NCBI GenBank assembly: GCA_021789155.1
Contig: JAJYJW010000007.1
Span: 1 to 40,371 of the forward strand
Origin: Microcaldota archaeon
GTDB lineage: Archaea; Micrarchaeota; Micrarchaeia; Micrarchaeales; CABMGC01
Direction of reading: 5' to 3'
Length of the DNA stretch: 40,371 nucleotides
Of the stretch, positions 1 through 9,602 are shown one piece after another; the first letter of the stretch is position 1; the number at the start of each line of letters is the position of its first letter. The notes under the pieces were generated by a model. That model did no database searches, was not told where the DNA came from, and saw only the letters and a program-made list of their open reading frames with translations. The position numbers were made by a program, and so were the translations under genes.

Positions 1-537
1 AAAAAAGAATATTTAGAGATTCTTGACAAGCTAAATGATGCAGATAGAAATTCCACCACGAACATAATGCCAGAAGCGGCACTTTACTTGTATAATCTTG
101 TTAGAACCAGAAAACCTTCAATTTTTCTGGAAACTGGTGTAGCAAAGGGTTTCTCTACTCGCATAATACTCGAGGCTATGAAAAAGAATAATAGCGGACT
201 TTTAGTGTCTACTGAAGTAGAAAAAGATGTTGGTTCGTTGGTGCCTAAGGAGTTACACGACCGATGGGAACTCGTAGTAGGAAATCCAAAAACTATTCTA
301 TCTTCAACGTTAAGACGATATGACAAAATAGACATTTTCTTGCATGATAGCGTTCATAGTTATGTTCAGATGTTTGGTGATTTTGTTATGGTTGAACCCC
401 ATATAGCAGAACATGGGATACTGTTGAGCGACGATGTCAATGAAAATAGGGCGTTTCTAGATTTTGCAAAACGAATAGGCGCAAATCCTAGGATAATCAC
501 AAGCTACAAAAAATGCTTTGGGATAATTGAATTGTGA
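1..537 (+). CDS. SAM-dependent methyltransferase-like protein (class I fold), 5' truncated by window edge
   Basis: Frame 1 is open from base 1 through the listed ORF. Motifs FLETGVAKGFSTRII and IFLHDSVHSYVQM match class I methyltransferase / cephalosporin hydroxylase-like proteins. Confidence 0.65.
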   Translation, partial: KKEYLEILDKLNDADRNSTTNIMPEAALYLYNLVRTRKPSIFLETGVAKGFSTRIILEAMKKNNSGLLVSTEVEKDVGSLVPKELHDRWELVVGNPKTILSSTLRRYDKIDIFLHDSVHSYVQMFGDFVMVEPHIAEHGILLSDDVNENRAFLDFAKRIGANPRIITSYKKCFGIIEL

Positions 538-1382
538 AAGGTGTTTCTTTAAACGATAATGTTTCTGCCATAATAATTTCTAATGATTCTGCAAATAAAA
601 CGTTAGCTGCACTTAATAATATCGCACCTTATGTAGGTGAGGTCATTATAATATATTCGAATCCAAATCTACCTGAACTACAAACATTACAAACAACGGC
701 ACCACATAACTCAAAAATACATTATGCAATAAATTTAGGATTAGCTGAAGTTTATAGGCAGTATGCAGAAAATCTATGCAAAAATGAATGGGTAATGATT
801 GTAGACACAGATGAACGATTTTCAGAATCTATATTCGCAGATTTACGTGAACTAACTTCAGAAAACACTAAAATTGCTTATAAACTAAGAAGATATGAAA
901 ACTCTTCTAAATCTTTTTTCACGTGGCAAACTAGGATATATAGAAAAGAGGCTATACTTTGGGAGGGTAGGGTTCATGAAAAACCAAAATGTATGGGGCA
1001 GATAAAGAAGCTCCCTAAAAAATATTATATGTTGCACGAGAAAGATAAAACTGATGCAACACCAGAATATAATCGGCTGCAACGGTATGAAAATGAGTCT
1101 CCATTTATTTTAGCACTCAAAGATTATATAATAAATAACCAAACCCGCAGTATCTATAATCCAATTTTCTTTATACATAGTTTAAAAAGGCATTTGGATG
1201 AAAGGCGCAATTTAAGCGATGTTGATAGATTAATTTCGCGTGAAATCGAAATAAACGGTATTACCAAACTACTGAATTTGACCGACCCTAAAGAAATAAA
1301 CAAATTGAATGAAACTTACAAAAATGGGGGAATAGATTTGTTAATATTATTGTTAACAAAAAAGGTTAAACTTTTGCATTGA
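534..1382 (+). CDS. Glycosyltransferase family 2-like protein
   Basis: GTG start overlaps the previous stop. N-terminal VSAIIISNDSANKTLAALNNIAPYVGEVIII, WVMIVDTDERF (DxD-like) and WEGRVHEKP are typical of GT2. Confidence 0.75.
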   Translation: MKGVSLNDNVSAIIISNDSANKTLAALNNIAPYVGEVIIIYSNPNLPELQTLQTTAPHNSKIHYAINLGLAEVYRQYAENLCKNEWVMIVDTDERFSESIFADLRELTSENTKIAYKLRRYENSSKSFFTWQTRIYRKEAILWEGRVHEKPKCMGQIKKLPKKYYMLHEKDKTDATPEYNRLQRYENESPFILALKDYIINNQTRSIYNPIFFIHSLKRHLDERRNLSDVDRLISREIEINGITKLLNLTDPKEINKLNETYKNGGIDLLILLLTKKVKLLH

Positions 1383-1415
1383 TATTTGTGTCTAAATTTA
1401 TACTAGATTAATGAT

Positions 1416-2579
1416 TTAGTTATCAAACATAGACTGTATTTTCAATACTGCTTTATTAGGACTATATTTATCTAATGTAGCACTGGATATTTTTTTCTTC
1501 ATAATTTGGTAAGCCTCTTTGTTTAATTTCCATTTAGCAAAGTACCATAAAATAGAATTTTCAAAATGTTTAATATCAAACGGCTTAGACAAACTACCAT
1601 TTTCTTTATTTTTAATCATTCTGTCAGGACCGGGAATATTGAAGGCTACAACAGGCAACCCAAAAGATTGGGCTTCTATTATGGACAATGGCATTACTTC
1701 TATCCTAGAGGGAAAAACTAATAGATTAGATTCTAAAAACAACTTTTCAAGTTTATCTCCACTAATAAAACCGACCCAATTTACATTTTTGGGGAAATTG
1801 GACACCATTTTTTTGACTATTTCTTCTCCATCCCCATTAGATCCAGCTATTATAAATTTACAGTTTTTTTCTTTAGATACTATATCTTCAACTATTTGAT
1901 ACAGCAAATCTATTCCCTTTTCATGTCTAGTAAGTCTACCTAAAAATAAAACGTTAAAATGCGGCGAGGTGGAAATTTTCCCAGGTTTAAAATAAGTAAA
2001 ATTTGGTATGAGATACTTGTCGGAATTTGGTAAAAATGTTGACACTATATGGGCATCGTCGTTATTCAATACGTGAAAATATTTAATTTGTTTTATAATA
2101 GACTTGTATAATTTAATGCGGATTTTATCTGCAATACTAACTTTATTTGAATTAATAAATAATTCGTTAAATATGTGGTTATGTGCGCCATATATCAATT
2201 TTTTGTTATATATCTTTGCAGATAACACTGCAGAAAATAAAAGTAGTGGATTCGAAGTTATAGTATAAATAATATCTGCAGATTTTAATTCTTTAATTAA
2301 GGATATTGGATTTTTTGGTACTAAAAAGTTAAACTTATACTTCCCAAATATACTTGTTGAAATGCTAAAGCAGTCTATATTAACTATGTCTTTTTTGAAG
2401 TTGTAGATTTTTTGAAGTTGTTCTAATGGCACTCTTTCTTCTCCAGAAGTAGATTTTGGATTAAACATTTTTATTTTATATTTTGATTTAAGCAGGTTAT
2501 AAACTTCCAGCGCCCATCGCTCTCCGCCACCGAATGTTGTTAAATTATTACAAAAAAATACAACGTTTCGTTTTAACAT
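1416..2579 (-). CDS. Glycosyltransferase family 1/4 (GT4)
   Basis: NVLFLGRLTRHEKGIDLL, KFIIAGSNGDGEE and PSRIEVMPLSIIEAQSFGLPVVAFNIPGPDRMI are classic GT4 motifs. Confidence 0.9.
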   Translation of the reverse strand: MLKRNVVFFCNNLTTFGGGERWALEVYNLLKSKYKIKMFNPKSTSGEERVPLEQLQKIYNFKKDIVNIDCFSISTSIFGKYKFNFLVPKNPISLIKELKSADIIYTITSNPLLLFSAVLSAKIYNKKLIYGAHNHIFNELFINSNKVSIADKIRIKLYKSIIKQIKYFHVLNNDDAHIVSTFLPNSDKYLIPNFTYFKPGKISTSPHFNVLFLGRLTRHEKGIDLLYQIVEDIVSKEKNCKFIIAGSNGDGEEIVKKMVSNFPKNVNWVGFISGDKLEKLFLESNLLVFPSRIEVMPLSIIEAQSFGLPVVAFNIPGPDRMIKNKENGSLSKPFDIKHFENSILWYFAKWKLNKEAYQIMKKKISSATLDKYSPNKAVLKIQSMFDN

Positions 2580-2669
2580 TAATTTCCACCATGTAAATAC
2601 AATTTTGTATCATTCTATATAAATGACAGTATATTAAACATTCGTGTTACAATATCATATTTATTGTAA

Positions 2670-4991
2670 TTGAATCTAAAGGGTTTTTATCTGAAATTTG
2701 CAAATTTAACATTGAATAAGAATTTAATAATTTTTATATTAATCTCTTTTGCACTTCTAGTTACTTCAGTTTACATAAAATCAGTATTATTAAAGTACTA
2801 CGGATTCTATGAACCTGATGGCTTCTTTCATTTTGCAGTTGTAAGAGCAGCAATAAACAACAATTTCATTGTGCCAAATACATTAAGTTTATCTGGGTGG
2901 CCAACACATGCAGAGGTAACTGAGCCTGCAGGATTATATTACATGACTGTAATACCCTACGCAATTCTACAATTTTTTGGTATTAATTATTATGATATAA
3001 TGCGATTAATACCTATACTTTTTGGTATTTTAGACATATTATTAGGTTACTATTTAGCTAAAAGTTATAGGAAGGATCTTTTCTTTTCCCTTTTAGTAGT
3101 GGCATTGATAGCACTCAACTTGGGTCTTTCTGCAAGAACAAGTGGAACCATCTATAGGGGTGATAGTTTCGCAACAACTTTCCTTCTACTAGCATTGATA
3201 TTTTTAGTTAAAGGACTGAAAACTGATGAAAGTAAACATATGTACCTACCTTATGCTGCTACTGGTTTAATGCTTGGTTTAAGTACGGGAGTATGGAATG
3301 GAGGCATATTTGCAGTTGCAATTATTCTATTTGCCACTGTAATTATGATGTCGCTATCTTTTATAACTGACAATCTTAAAATACTAAATAAAGTAAATTA
3401 TATTTTGCTTAGTTTAGTTATATGGTTTTTAATAGAAAGTTTATTTTTGTTCATGAATGTGATAAAATTTGTAAATGCTGCATTCTCATGGCCTTTATTC
3501 CCAGTAATACTTATTTTCATTGGGATTGGAAACCTAATTTTAACTACGTTGCTTAAAAGTAAAGATAGGTTTAGAGTTTATACGTGCAACATAGAACGAA
3601 GGATTGGCACAATATTTGCATTTGGCGTTATTGCGTTTGTTATAACCTCGATAATCTTTCCAGCAATCATATATAACGTATTTATAGCAAATGGATTTTA
3701 TATTAAAGGAAGCAATAGTGCAAGTTTTGCATCAACAATTCAAGAACTGCAACCACCCACCACGTCTTTCCTTTATGCAAGTTTTGGAATTGTGCCGTTC
3801 TTTACACCCATGTCAATAATCATGTATCTAAGCACATATTTCCTTAACGATACTGTTGCTTTCTGGTTATTGTCTTTGATTGCAATAGTTCCTTACTTCT
3901 TTCTAGATGTTGAAGGACAACAAGAAAATAAACTATTAAGTGGCAACGCAGTATTTAGATTTCATATAGAACCAGCATTACTGATACTTGCTGCATATTA
4001 TCTGCTTACTGAGTATCTCCAGATGTACGCCGTAAGATTTAATTCACTCATAGCTGTTCCATTGTCTATATTCGCCGCGTATACCCTTTATTGGCTTACG
4101 CTGCGACTTGGCAAATACAAAGTTGTGGGAATTGCAATAGTAGTTGTTCTTATAGTATCTATAATTAATACCGATCTTATCTATTCGCAAAATCTAGTGC
4201 AAGCAGACCAGATAAATCCAAATTTCATTGGTGCCATGGCATGGATGAAGAACAACACACCATCAAACGCAGTAGTGCTTACATTATGGCCTGATGGAAG
4301 TGTAGTTGAAGGCGTAGCAAATAGAACTAGTATAACAGACAGTGTTGGTTCACAAGACCCTTCCATTGCAAATCCTTTCGCAGCATTCTTGTTAAACAAT
4401 AGCAACCAAGCGCAGTTTCTTTTGAATCCCTTAAGCAGCAAACCAAGTTATTTTGTTGCGAGATATGCCTGGCTTATCGAAACTAGTGGCATATACACAG
4501 AATCAGAATTGAACGCTAGTGCGTATAACTATGCTTATGCCCAATTCACATCATTTCAAGAGAACGCAAATGCGAATGGAACGTTAGTTACGCTATCAAG
4601 CCAACAAGGAATTGGCGCACAACTACAGATATCTACACGTGGAAACAACACTGGGATCAACGCAATAGCAACATTCGGCAACAACGCATCTGCAGTGCAA
4701 CGAGTTGTATTCTTCAACTTAAGCGATGGAAATTACAGCGCAATAAACCAAACTGCATATAACCAAACAAATGGAGGAACTTTATTAGTAGAGTATTCAG
4801 ATGTGCCAAAACCAGGTTACTTCATTAACGTTACTGGAGCATATCTGTTCAACAAAGGCATTGCAGAAAGCAACCTATTCAAACTATTGTTCTTATGTGG
4901 TCCTCAGAAATGCGAATGGGACAACAACATTGCAACGATGCAATTAGTGTACAATAACCCAGACACTAAAATAACAGCAGTTCTTAGATAA
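2670..4991 (+). CDS. aglB: STT3/AglB oligosaccharyltransferase catalytic subunit
   Basis: 773 aa, multi-TM N-terminal half with EPDGFFHF (first loop DxxxH-type motif), SARTSGTIYRGDS and a soluble C-terminal domain. TLWPDGSVVEG sits where WWDYG is expected. TTG start. Confidence 0.85.
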   Translation: MNLKGFYLKFANLTLNKNLIIFILISFALLVTSVYIKSVLLKYYGFYEPDGFFHFAVVRAAINNNFIVPNTLSLSGWPTHAEVTEPAGLYYMTVIPYAILQFFGINYYDIMRLIPILFGILDILLGYYLAKSYRKDLFFSLLVVALIALNLGLSARTSGTIYRGDSFATTFLLLALIFLVKGLKTDESKHMYLPYAATGLMLGLSTGVWNGGIFAVAIILFATVIMMSLSFITDNLKILNKVNYILLSLVIWFLIESLFLFMNVIKFVNAAFSWPLFPVILIFIGIGNLILTTLLKSKDRFRVYTCNIERRIGTIFAFGVIAFVITSIIFPAIIYNVFIANGFYIKGSNSASFASTIQELQPPTTSFLYASFGIVPFFTPMSIIMYLSTYFLNDTVAFWLLSLIAIVPYFFLDVEGQQENKLLSGNAVFRFHIEPALLILAAYYLLTEYLQMYAVRFNSLIAVPLSIFAAYTLYWLTLRLGKYKVVGIAIVVVLIVSIINTDLIYSQNLVQADQINPNFIGAMAWMKNNTPSNAVVLTLWPDGSVVEGVANRTSITDSVGSQDPSIANPFAAFLLNNSNQAQFLLNPLSSKPSYFVARYAWLIETSGIYTESELNASAYNYAYAQFTSFQENANANGTLVTLSSQQGIGAQLQISTRGNNTGINAIATFGNNASAVQRVVFFNLSDGNYSAINQTAYNQTNGGTLLVEYSDVPKPGYFINVTGAYLFNKGIAESNLFKLLFLCGPQKCEWDNNIATMQLVYNNPDTKITAVLR

Positions 4992-5007
4992 AACGTCTAA
5001 AATCAAA

Positions 5008-5694
5008 TCAGCGCACTGCAACTATGCTTAGTGGATTGTTTATTTTGTTTACTCGTTTTGAGTTCTTCGAGATGAAATCGTTAAGCGCATTGTTTCTTTC
5101 TGAGTCATCTACCACTATCAGCCCTTTGTCCATGTGCTTCAGTGCCCAATCCAGCTCGAAAGACATGTTTTCGTAGGAATGCTCGGAATCGTGTATGAAC
5201 ATGTCGAATTTCTCGTTTTCCAGTTCGGGAAGCTTGTCGCTAGATTTTCCTATTAGAAGGCGCCAATTGCCCCTTAATTCATCAGGGACTATCCAGCCAG
5301 ATTCAAGCCCTTCAGGTATGTAAACTGCATCATTGGTTCCATCAGGCATGGTATAACCGCCTTTTTTGTGGTTGGGTAAATCTATGCTTATCAGTTTCCC
5401 CTTTCCGTTTTCCTTGAGCGCCTTAAGGATGAAATACGTAGATATGCCTTGCGCTACGCCCGTCTCTATGATCAGATCAGGTTTTGCATCCTTTACCACC
5501 AGATAAAGTGCAATTTCCTTTATGCCAGCACTTGCACCAGTGGAGAAGTTCTCGATGTCTTCACTGTTGAAATGGCTCTTCAGTTTTTGCTTTATCTGCT
5601 GGATCTCCTTGTGCATCTTGACATATTGCAACGCCGCACGTGCAGTAAACATCGGGTGTGCTATTGCGCGGTCAAGCGCATTCTTGCTAATCAT
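5008..5694 (-). CDS. Class I SAM methyltransferase / cephalosporin hydroxylase-like protein
   Basis: LIIETGVAQGISTYFILKAL and FDMFIHDSEHSYENM; paralogous to the CDS at 1..537. Confidence 0.75.
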   Translation of the reverse strand: MISKNALDRAIAHPMFTARAALQYVKMHKEIQQIKQKLKSHFNSEDIENFSTGASAGIKEIALYLVVKDAKPDLIIETGVAQGISTYFILKALKENGKGKLISIDLPNHKKGGYTMPDGTNDAVYIPEGLESGWIVPDELRGNWRLLIGKSSDKLPELENEKFDMFIHDSEHSYENMSFELDWALKHMDKGLIVVDDSERNNALNDFISKNSKRVNKINNPLSIVAVR

Positions 5695-5806
5695 AAGCTA
5701 AACCTTTGTCAGTAAATAGGTATTTTCGGATACTTAAGCCTTTTGATGATAAAAAAGAGAGATGCGCGGGTTCTCCACGCATCAAAACAAAAATGAACTG
5801 CGACAA

Positions 5807-6169
5807 TTACTTGTCGTAGTACATTATGCCGACAATCCCTAGTACGAAGCCAAGGAGTGTTGTCCACAGGTAGGTTGTGTTTGCAAAGGTCAATGCAGCC
5901 AATGCTATTCCCCCAAGATATACTGCCTTGTTGCTCAAGTGCATTATCTTGTCGGTCCATCCCCATGCCATTCCGCCCAAGCTAAGGAAGAACAGCGCAA
6001 CCGCGCTTATAGCGCCGACTGCGAAGAATACTGGGTACCATATGCCCATCTGTCCTGCCAAACTCGCCGTGAATGCCGATGCCCCTGTAAAAGCCACTCC
6101 GATATAGACTAAGCTACTCAAGAATTCCAGCGCAAATACTCCTGCTGTATTCTTGCTCATTTTTGCCAT
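5807..6169 (-). CDS. Small integral membrane protein (about 4 TM), unknown function
   Basis: 120 aa hydrophobic ORF. AT-rich TATA-like element about 30 nt upstream of the ATG (6199-6212 region). Confidence 0.7.
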   Translation of the reverse strand: MAKMSKNTAGVFALEFLSSLVYIGVAFTGASAFTASLAGQMGIWYPVFFAVGAISAVALFFLSLGGMAWGWTDKIMHLSNKAVYLGGIALAALTFANTTYLWTTLLGFVLGIVGIMYYDK

Positions 6170-6291
6170 GTAATCACGCTAGTAGATGCAAAAGAAAAGC
6201 TTTTAAATATATCGCAGAACCTGACAAAAGACGCAGTTGACCAGAACTAATTAACCAAACTCATTAAAGCGCAAGGCATAATAAGTGTTCC

Positions 6292-7584
6292 TTGATTAAA
6301 AAGATAGAGGACAAAAGGAGCGATGAAATGATACGCCGCAATAACTGTGCAACCTGCAACGGAACGCGACTTCATAAGATTATAGATCTTGGAATGATGC
6401 CAAATGCGAACAATTTAGTGGCAAAAGAGGATCTTAGCAAAGTTAAGCTATACCCTCTTGAATATTATTGGTGTGCTAATTGCAATTTATTGCAACAAAT
6501 TGAAATGGCAGATAAAGAAGACTTGTTCAATTCAAATTATACTTACATAACTGGAGTAAGTAAAACCATAGTTGAACACTACAAGAAATTGGCTTTTACA
6601 ATCAGTAAAAAAGTAAACGCAAAGGATTTTGCCATAGTTATAGCATCAAATGATGGTACTGAAATTGAATCATTAACAAGTGTGGGTTTTGGTAGGGTTA
6701 TTGGAGTTGAACCATCGTCAAATCTTGCTGATATTTCTAAACAAAAAGGTAACGAAACTATAAATGCATTTTTTAGTGAAGAACTTGCAACAGAATTAGT
6801 ACCAAAATATGGGAAAGCAGACGTGATAATAGCAAATAATGTACTTGCACATGTTCCTAATCCAAAAGACGTATTGCTAGGTATAAAGAAAATGCTTAAA
6901 ACTGATGGTTGTGCGTCAATTGAAGTTCATTGGTTGAGAAGTTTAGTTAAAGACGTTGAGATAGATACATTATATGCAGAACATTATTTTGTATGGACTG
7001 TGCGTGCTATGAACATTCTTGCCAGCAGTTGCGGACTTGCTATAGAGGACATAGAATTTCTTCCATCTCCCCAAGCTGGTTCACTCAGATATTGGTTACG
7101 GCATTCGGAAACATTAGTCAATAGAAGTGCAACAGAACAAGTAATACAAACGTTTATTTCACAAGAAATAGAAGAAGGCATACAAAACCTAGATCGAATG
7201 TTACAGCTTAATACAAATGCGAATATAAGAAAAGAAAAACTTGTAAAACTTGTAAAACAGATACGAAAAGATGGGAAAGAAATAGCTCTTTGGACTGCTC
7301 CGGCAAAGATGTCAACAATATTAAATTTCTGCAATTTCACATCAGACGACATAAAATGTGCATATGATGGCAGTAGGTATAAAATGAATAAATATATACC
7401 AAAGGCAAACATCCCTGTATTAGACGAAGCATTACTTCGTGATGATAAACTAGAAACATTACCTGCAGAGTATATGATTATTGGGGCTTGGAATTTGATG
7501 GATCTTGCGAAAGAAAAACTTAACTGGTATATACTACGTGGGGGATTACTGATAAACCCACTTACTGTTGAAGTATTTTCTTGA
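6292..7584 (+). CDS. Class I SAM methyltransferase with N-terminal zinc-binding domain (sugar C-methyltransferase-like)
   Basis: N-terminal CATC...CANC zinc motif, LGMMPNANNLV, GVEPSSNLADISKQKG and NNVLAHVPNPKDVLLGIKKML match the Methyltransf_13/_23/_14 architecture. Confidence 0.85.
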   Translation: MIKKIEDKRSDEMIRRNNCATCNGTRLHKIIDLGMMPNANNLVAKEDLSKVKLYPLEYYWCANCNLLQQIEMADKEDLFNSNYTYITGVSKTIVEHYKKLAFTISKKVNAKDFAIVIASNDGTEIESLTSVGFGRVIGVEPSSNLADISKQKGNETINAFFSEELATELVPKYGKADVIIANNVLAHVPNPKDVLLGIKKMLKTDGCASIEVHWLRSLVKDVEIDTLYAEHYFVWTVRAMNILASSCGLAIEDIEFLPSPQAGSLRYWLRHSETLVNRSATEQVIQTFISQEIEEGIQNLDRMLQLNTNANIRKEKLVKLVKQIRKDGKEIALWTAPAKMSTILNFCNFTSDDIKCAYDGSRYKMNKYIPKANIPVLDEALLRDDKLETLPAEYMIIGAWNLMDLAKEKLNWYILRGGLLINPLTVEVFS

Positions 7585-7594
7585 TTTAAGTGGT

Positions 7595-8548
7595 TTATGA
7601 TTTAACGTTTTGTAAAATTTTAATCAGCCCTTTATTCTTGAATTTATCTGAGAAATATGCTGCATTAGCTATGTCTCTAAATACTCTAGACAACCCCCTA
7701 CCTAAGGTTATGCCCCCATATTCACCAATGTTGAAATTTACAAAATCATATTTCACTTTATCTAAATATAAGGATAAATCCAAATCAAGATCATCAGAAC
7801 CATTTCTATATATTTCATCAAATATTTGATCATGCTTACTTGCATATTTTTTATTAAATATAAATAATCTGGAGAATCCAGGAAACTCTAATGGTTTACT
7901 TTTCATTAACATTCGAGTATAAAATCTCCTAAAAGGTTTTGCCGTGCTGTCATACATTATGAAAGGCATATTGAATTTTTCGAGCAGATTTAAATATTCT
8001 TTTGTAGTTTTTTGGACCATATTCGATATTAACTGTGATAGAAATATATTTCGCAGCCCAATATGTTGTAAATATGAAACATTGCTGTTTCTTTGCATGT
8101 TTTTGTGATTGCGTCTAAATACGACATCTATGTTTTTGTGATTTAACGAAAGCAACTGCTCCTTAAGCAAACTTGTATTTTCTATTTTATACAAGTCGTC
8201 ATTTGAGTATATAATCCATTTTGGATTATGTTTAGACGCTTCATGGATTCCTAGATTAACTGCTTTAGAAAGATGGAAATATGGGCCTGAACTTTCAACA
8301 AATATTATTTTGAATTCTTTGAATAATAGCTCAGTTTTATAAGCATTAATGGAATTGTGATCTGGAGTAGTAACAACTATTACGATGTCACTATCTTTTC
8401 CACGTTCAAAGAATTTGACTGGGGCACTAGGCAACATTTTTAGCCATTTTATTATGTCGTTAGACGTATCAAAATTACTGTAAAAATCTACCACTTCTTT
8501 AAAATCATCACTTTTAAATTTCTTCAGTAATTTGTCCATAACTCTCAC
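7595..8548 (-). CDS. Glycosyltransferase-like protein (GT2-like)
   Basis: DIVIVVTTPDHNSINAYKTELL...SKAVNLGIHEASKHNPKWIIYSNDDLY resembles a GT-A nucleotide-sugar fold. Confidence 0.6.
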   Translation of the reverse strand: MRVMDKLLKKFKSDDFKEVVDFYSNFDTSNDIIKWLKMLPSAPVKFFERGKDSDIVIVVTTPDHNSINAYKTELLFKEFKIIFVESSGPYFHLSKAVNLGIHEASKHNPKWIIYSNDDLYKIENTSLLKEQLLSLNHKNIDVVFRRNHKNMQRNSNVSYLQHIGLRNIFLSQLISNMVQKTTKEYLNLLEKFNMPFIMYDSTAKPFRRFYTRMLMKSKPLEFPGFSRLFIFNKKYASKHDQIFDEIYRNGSDDLDLDLSLYLDKVKYDFVNFNIGEYGGITLGRGLSRVFRDIANAAYFSDKFKNKGLIKILQNVKS

Positions 8549-8556
8549 GAAATAAG

Positions 8557-8709
8557 TTACTGTTTTTTACTTAGTTTTTGTCTTAGTGCCGCATCACCTT
8601 CCAATATGTCTTTTACGTTTAAATTGTCATCATCCTGTAACTCAGATAAAACTTCCCCGAGGAGCTTTATTGCTTCTTTTAATTTTGTAACTTTTTCAAT
8701 TTTATCCAT
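8557..8709 (-). CDS. Small 50-aa protein of unknown function, not in supplied ORF track
   Basis: My reading: MDKIEKVTKLKEAIKLLGEVLSELQDDDNLNVKDILEGDAALRQKLSKKQ*. The stop lies 8 nt from the downstream GT start on the same strand, and the region is otherwise an unexplained gap in the cluster. Confidence 0.55.
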   Translation of the reverse strand: MDKIEKVTKLKEAIKLLGEVLSELQDDDNLNVKDILEGDAALRQKLSKKQ

Positions 8710-8735
8710 CTTTTCACCTATAATATAAATTATGT

Positions 8736-9602
8736 CTAAACTTTCAAATGTTCTTTTTCAACTAGATACTCGCGTAGTGCAACTTGCCATGTAGGCATCT
8801 TTATACCTAATGACTCAAGTTTGTCGTTCATAAGCGCAGTGAATAAAGGTCGTTTCATTTTTAGATTCTGCAGTTCTGATTTAATTGGGTGTAACTTATC
8901 TGTTGGAATATCAAGCGATTCTAACAGATATTTTGTGAATTCATACCAATTAACTGACCCTGTATTTACGATGTTATATATCCCATATGGTGCTTTTAGA
9001 GATATTAATTTTGCGATTGCTGATGATGCATGCTTTGTATATGTAGGGCTCATGGTTATATCAGACACCATATTTATGCTTTCATTATTTTGAGCTTTTG
9101 TTATAATTGACTCTACAAAGTTACTGCCATTTTTCACTCTTGTACCTGCAATACCAAACATTGATGCGCTCCTTATAATGTAAAACTTTGTTGAAAGCAT
9201 AGTATATGCCTCACCTGCCACTTTTGATATGCCATATGTATTAACTGGACAAGTTGAATCTTCTTCGGTGTACATGCTACCTTTGTTCCCATTAAAAACA
9301 AAATCAGAGCTTATGTATACGTTTACTGCATCTACAGAGTTCGCCATTTTTGTAATGTTATATGCCCCTATTGCATTTATGGCAAAACTTGTTTCTGGAT
9401 TATCTTCACTTCTTTCTGCTGGAAAAAATGCAGCAGTATTTACTATTACATTCGGTTTAATCTCAGAAATGGCAGACAATGTATTGAATTTTGAAACATC
9501 AATTTCATCAGTTGTAAATCGTATTATTTCATGCTCTTTTTCAAGTTCTCTAGCTATGTCAAAGCCGTACTGCCCTCTTGCGCCGATAACAGCAATCTTC
9601 AT
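8736..9602 (-). CDS. rfbD: dTDP-4-dehydrorhamnose reductase-like SDR (RmlD family)
   Basis: MKIAVIGARGQYGFDIARELE, NTAAFFPAERSEDNP, YISSDFVFNGNKGSMYTEEDSTCPVNTYGISKVAGE. Confidence 0.85.
   Translation of the reverse strand: MKIAVIGARGQYGFDIARELEKEHEIIRFTTDEIDVSKFNTLSAISEIKPNVIVNTAAFFPAERSEDNPETSFAINAIGAYNITKMANSVDAVNVYISSDFVFNGNKGSMYTEEDSTCPVNTYGISKVAGEAYTMLSTKFYIIRSASMFGIAGTRVKNGSNFVESIITKAQNNESINMVSDITMSPTYTKHASSAIAKLISLKAPYGIYNIVNTGSVNWYEFTKYLLESLDIPTDKLHPIKSELQNLKMKRPLFTALMNDKLESLGIKMPTWQVALREYLVEKEHLKV

Noticed and set aside
2670-4991. Composition shift within the STT3 gene as evidence of a recombinant gene
   Set aside because: The N-terminal half encodes TM helices rich in F/L/I codons, which alone raises AT; not separable by eye.
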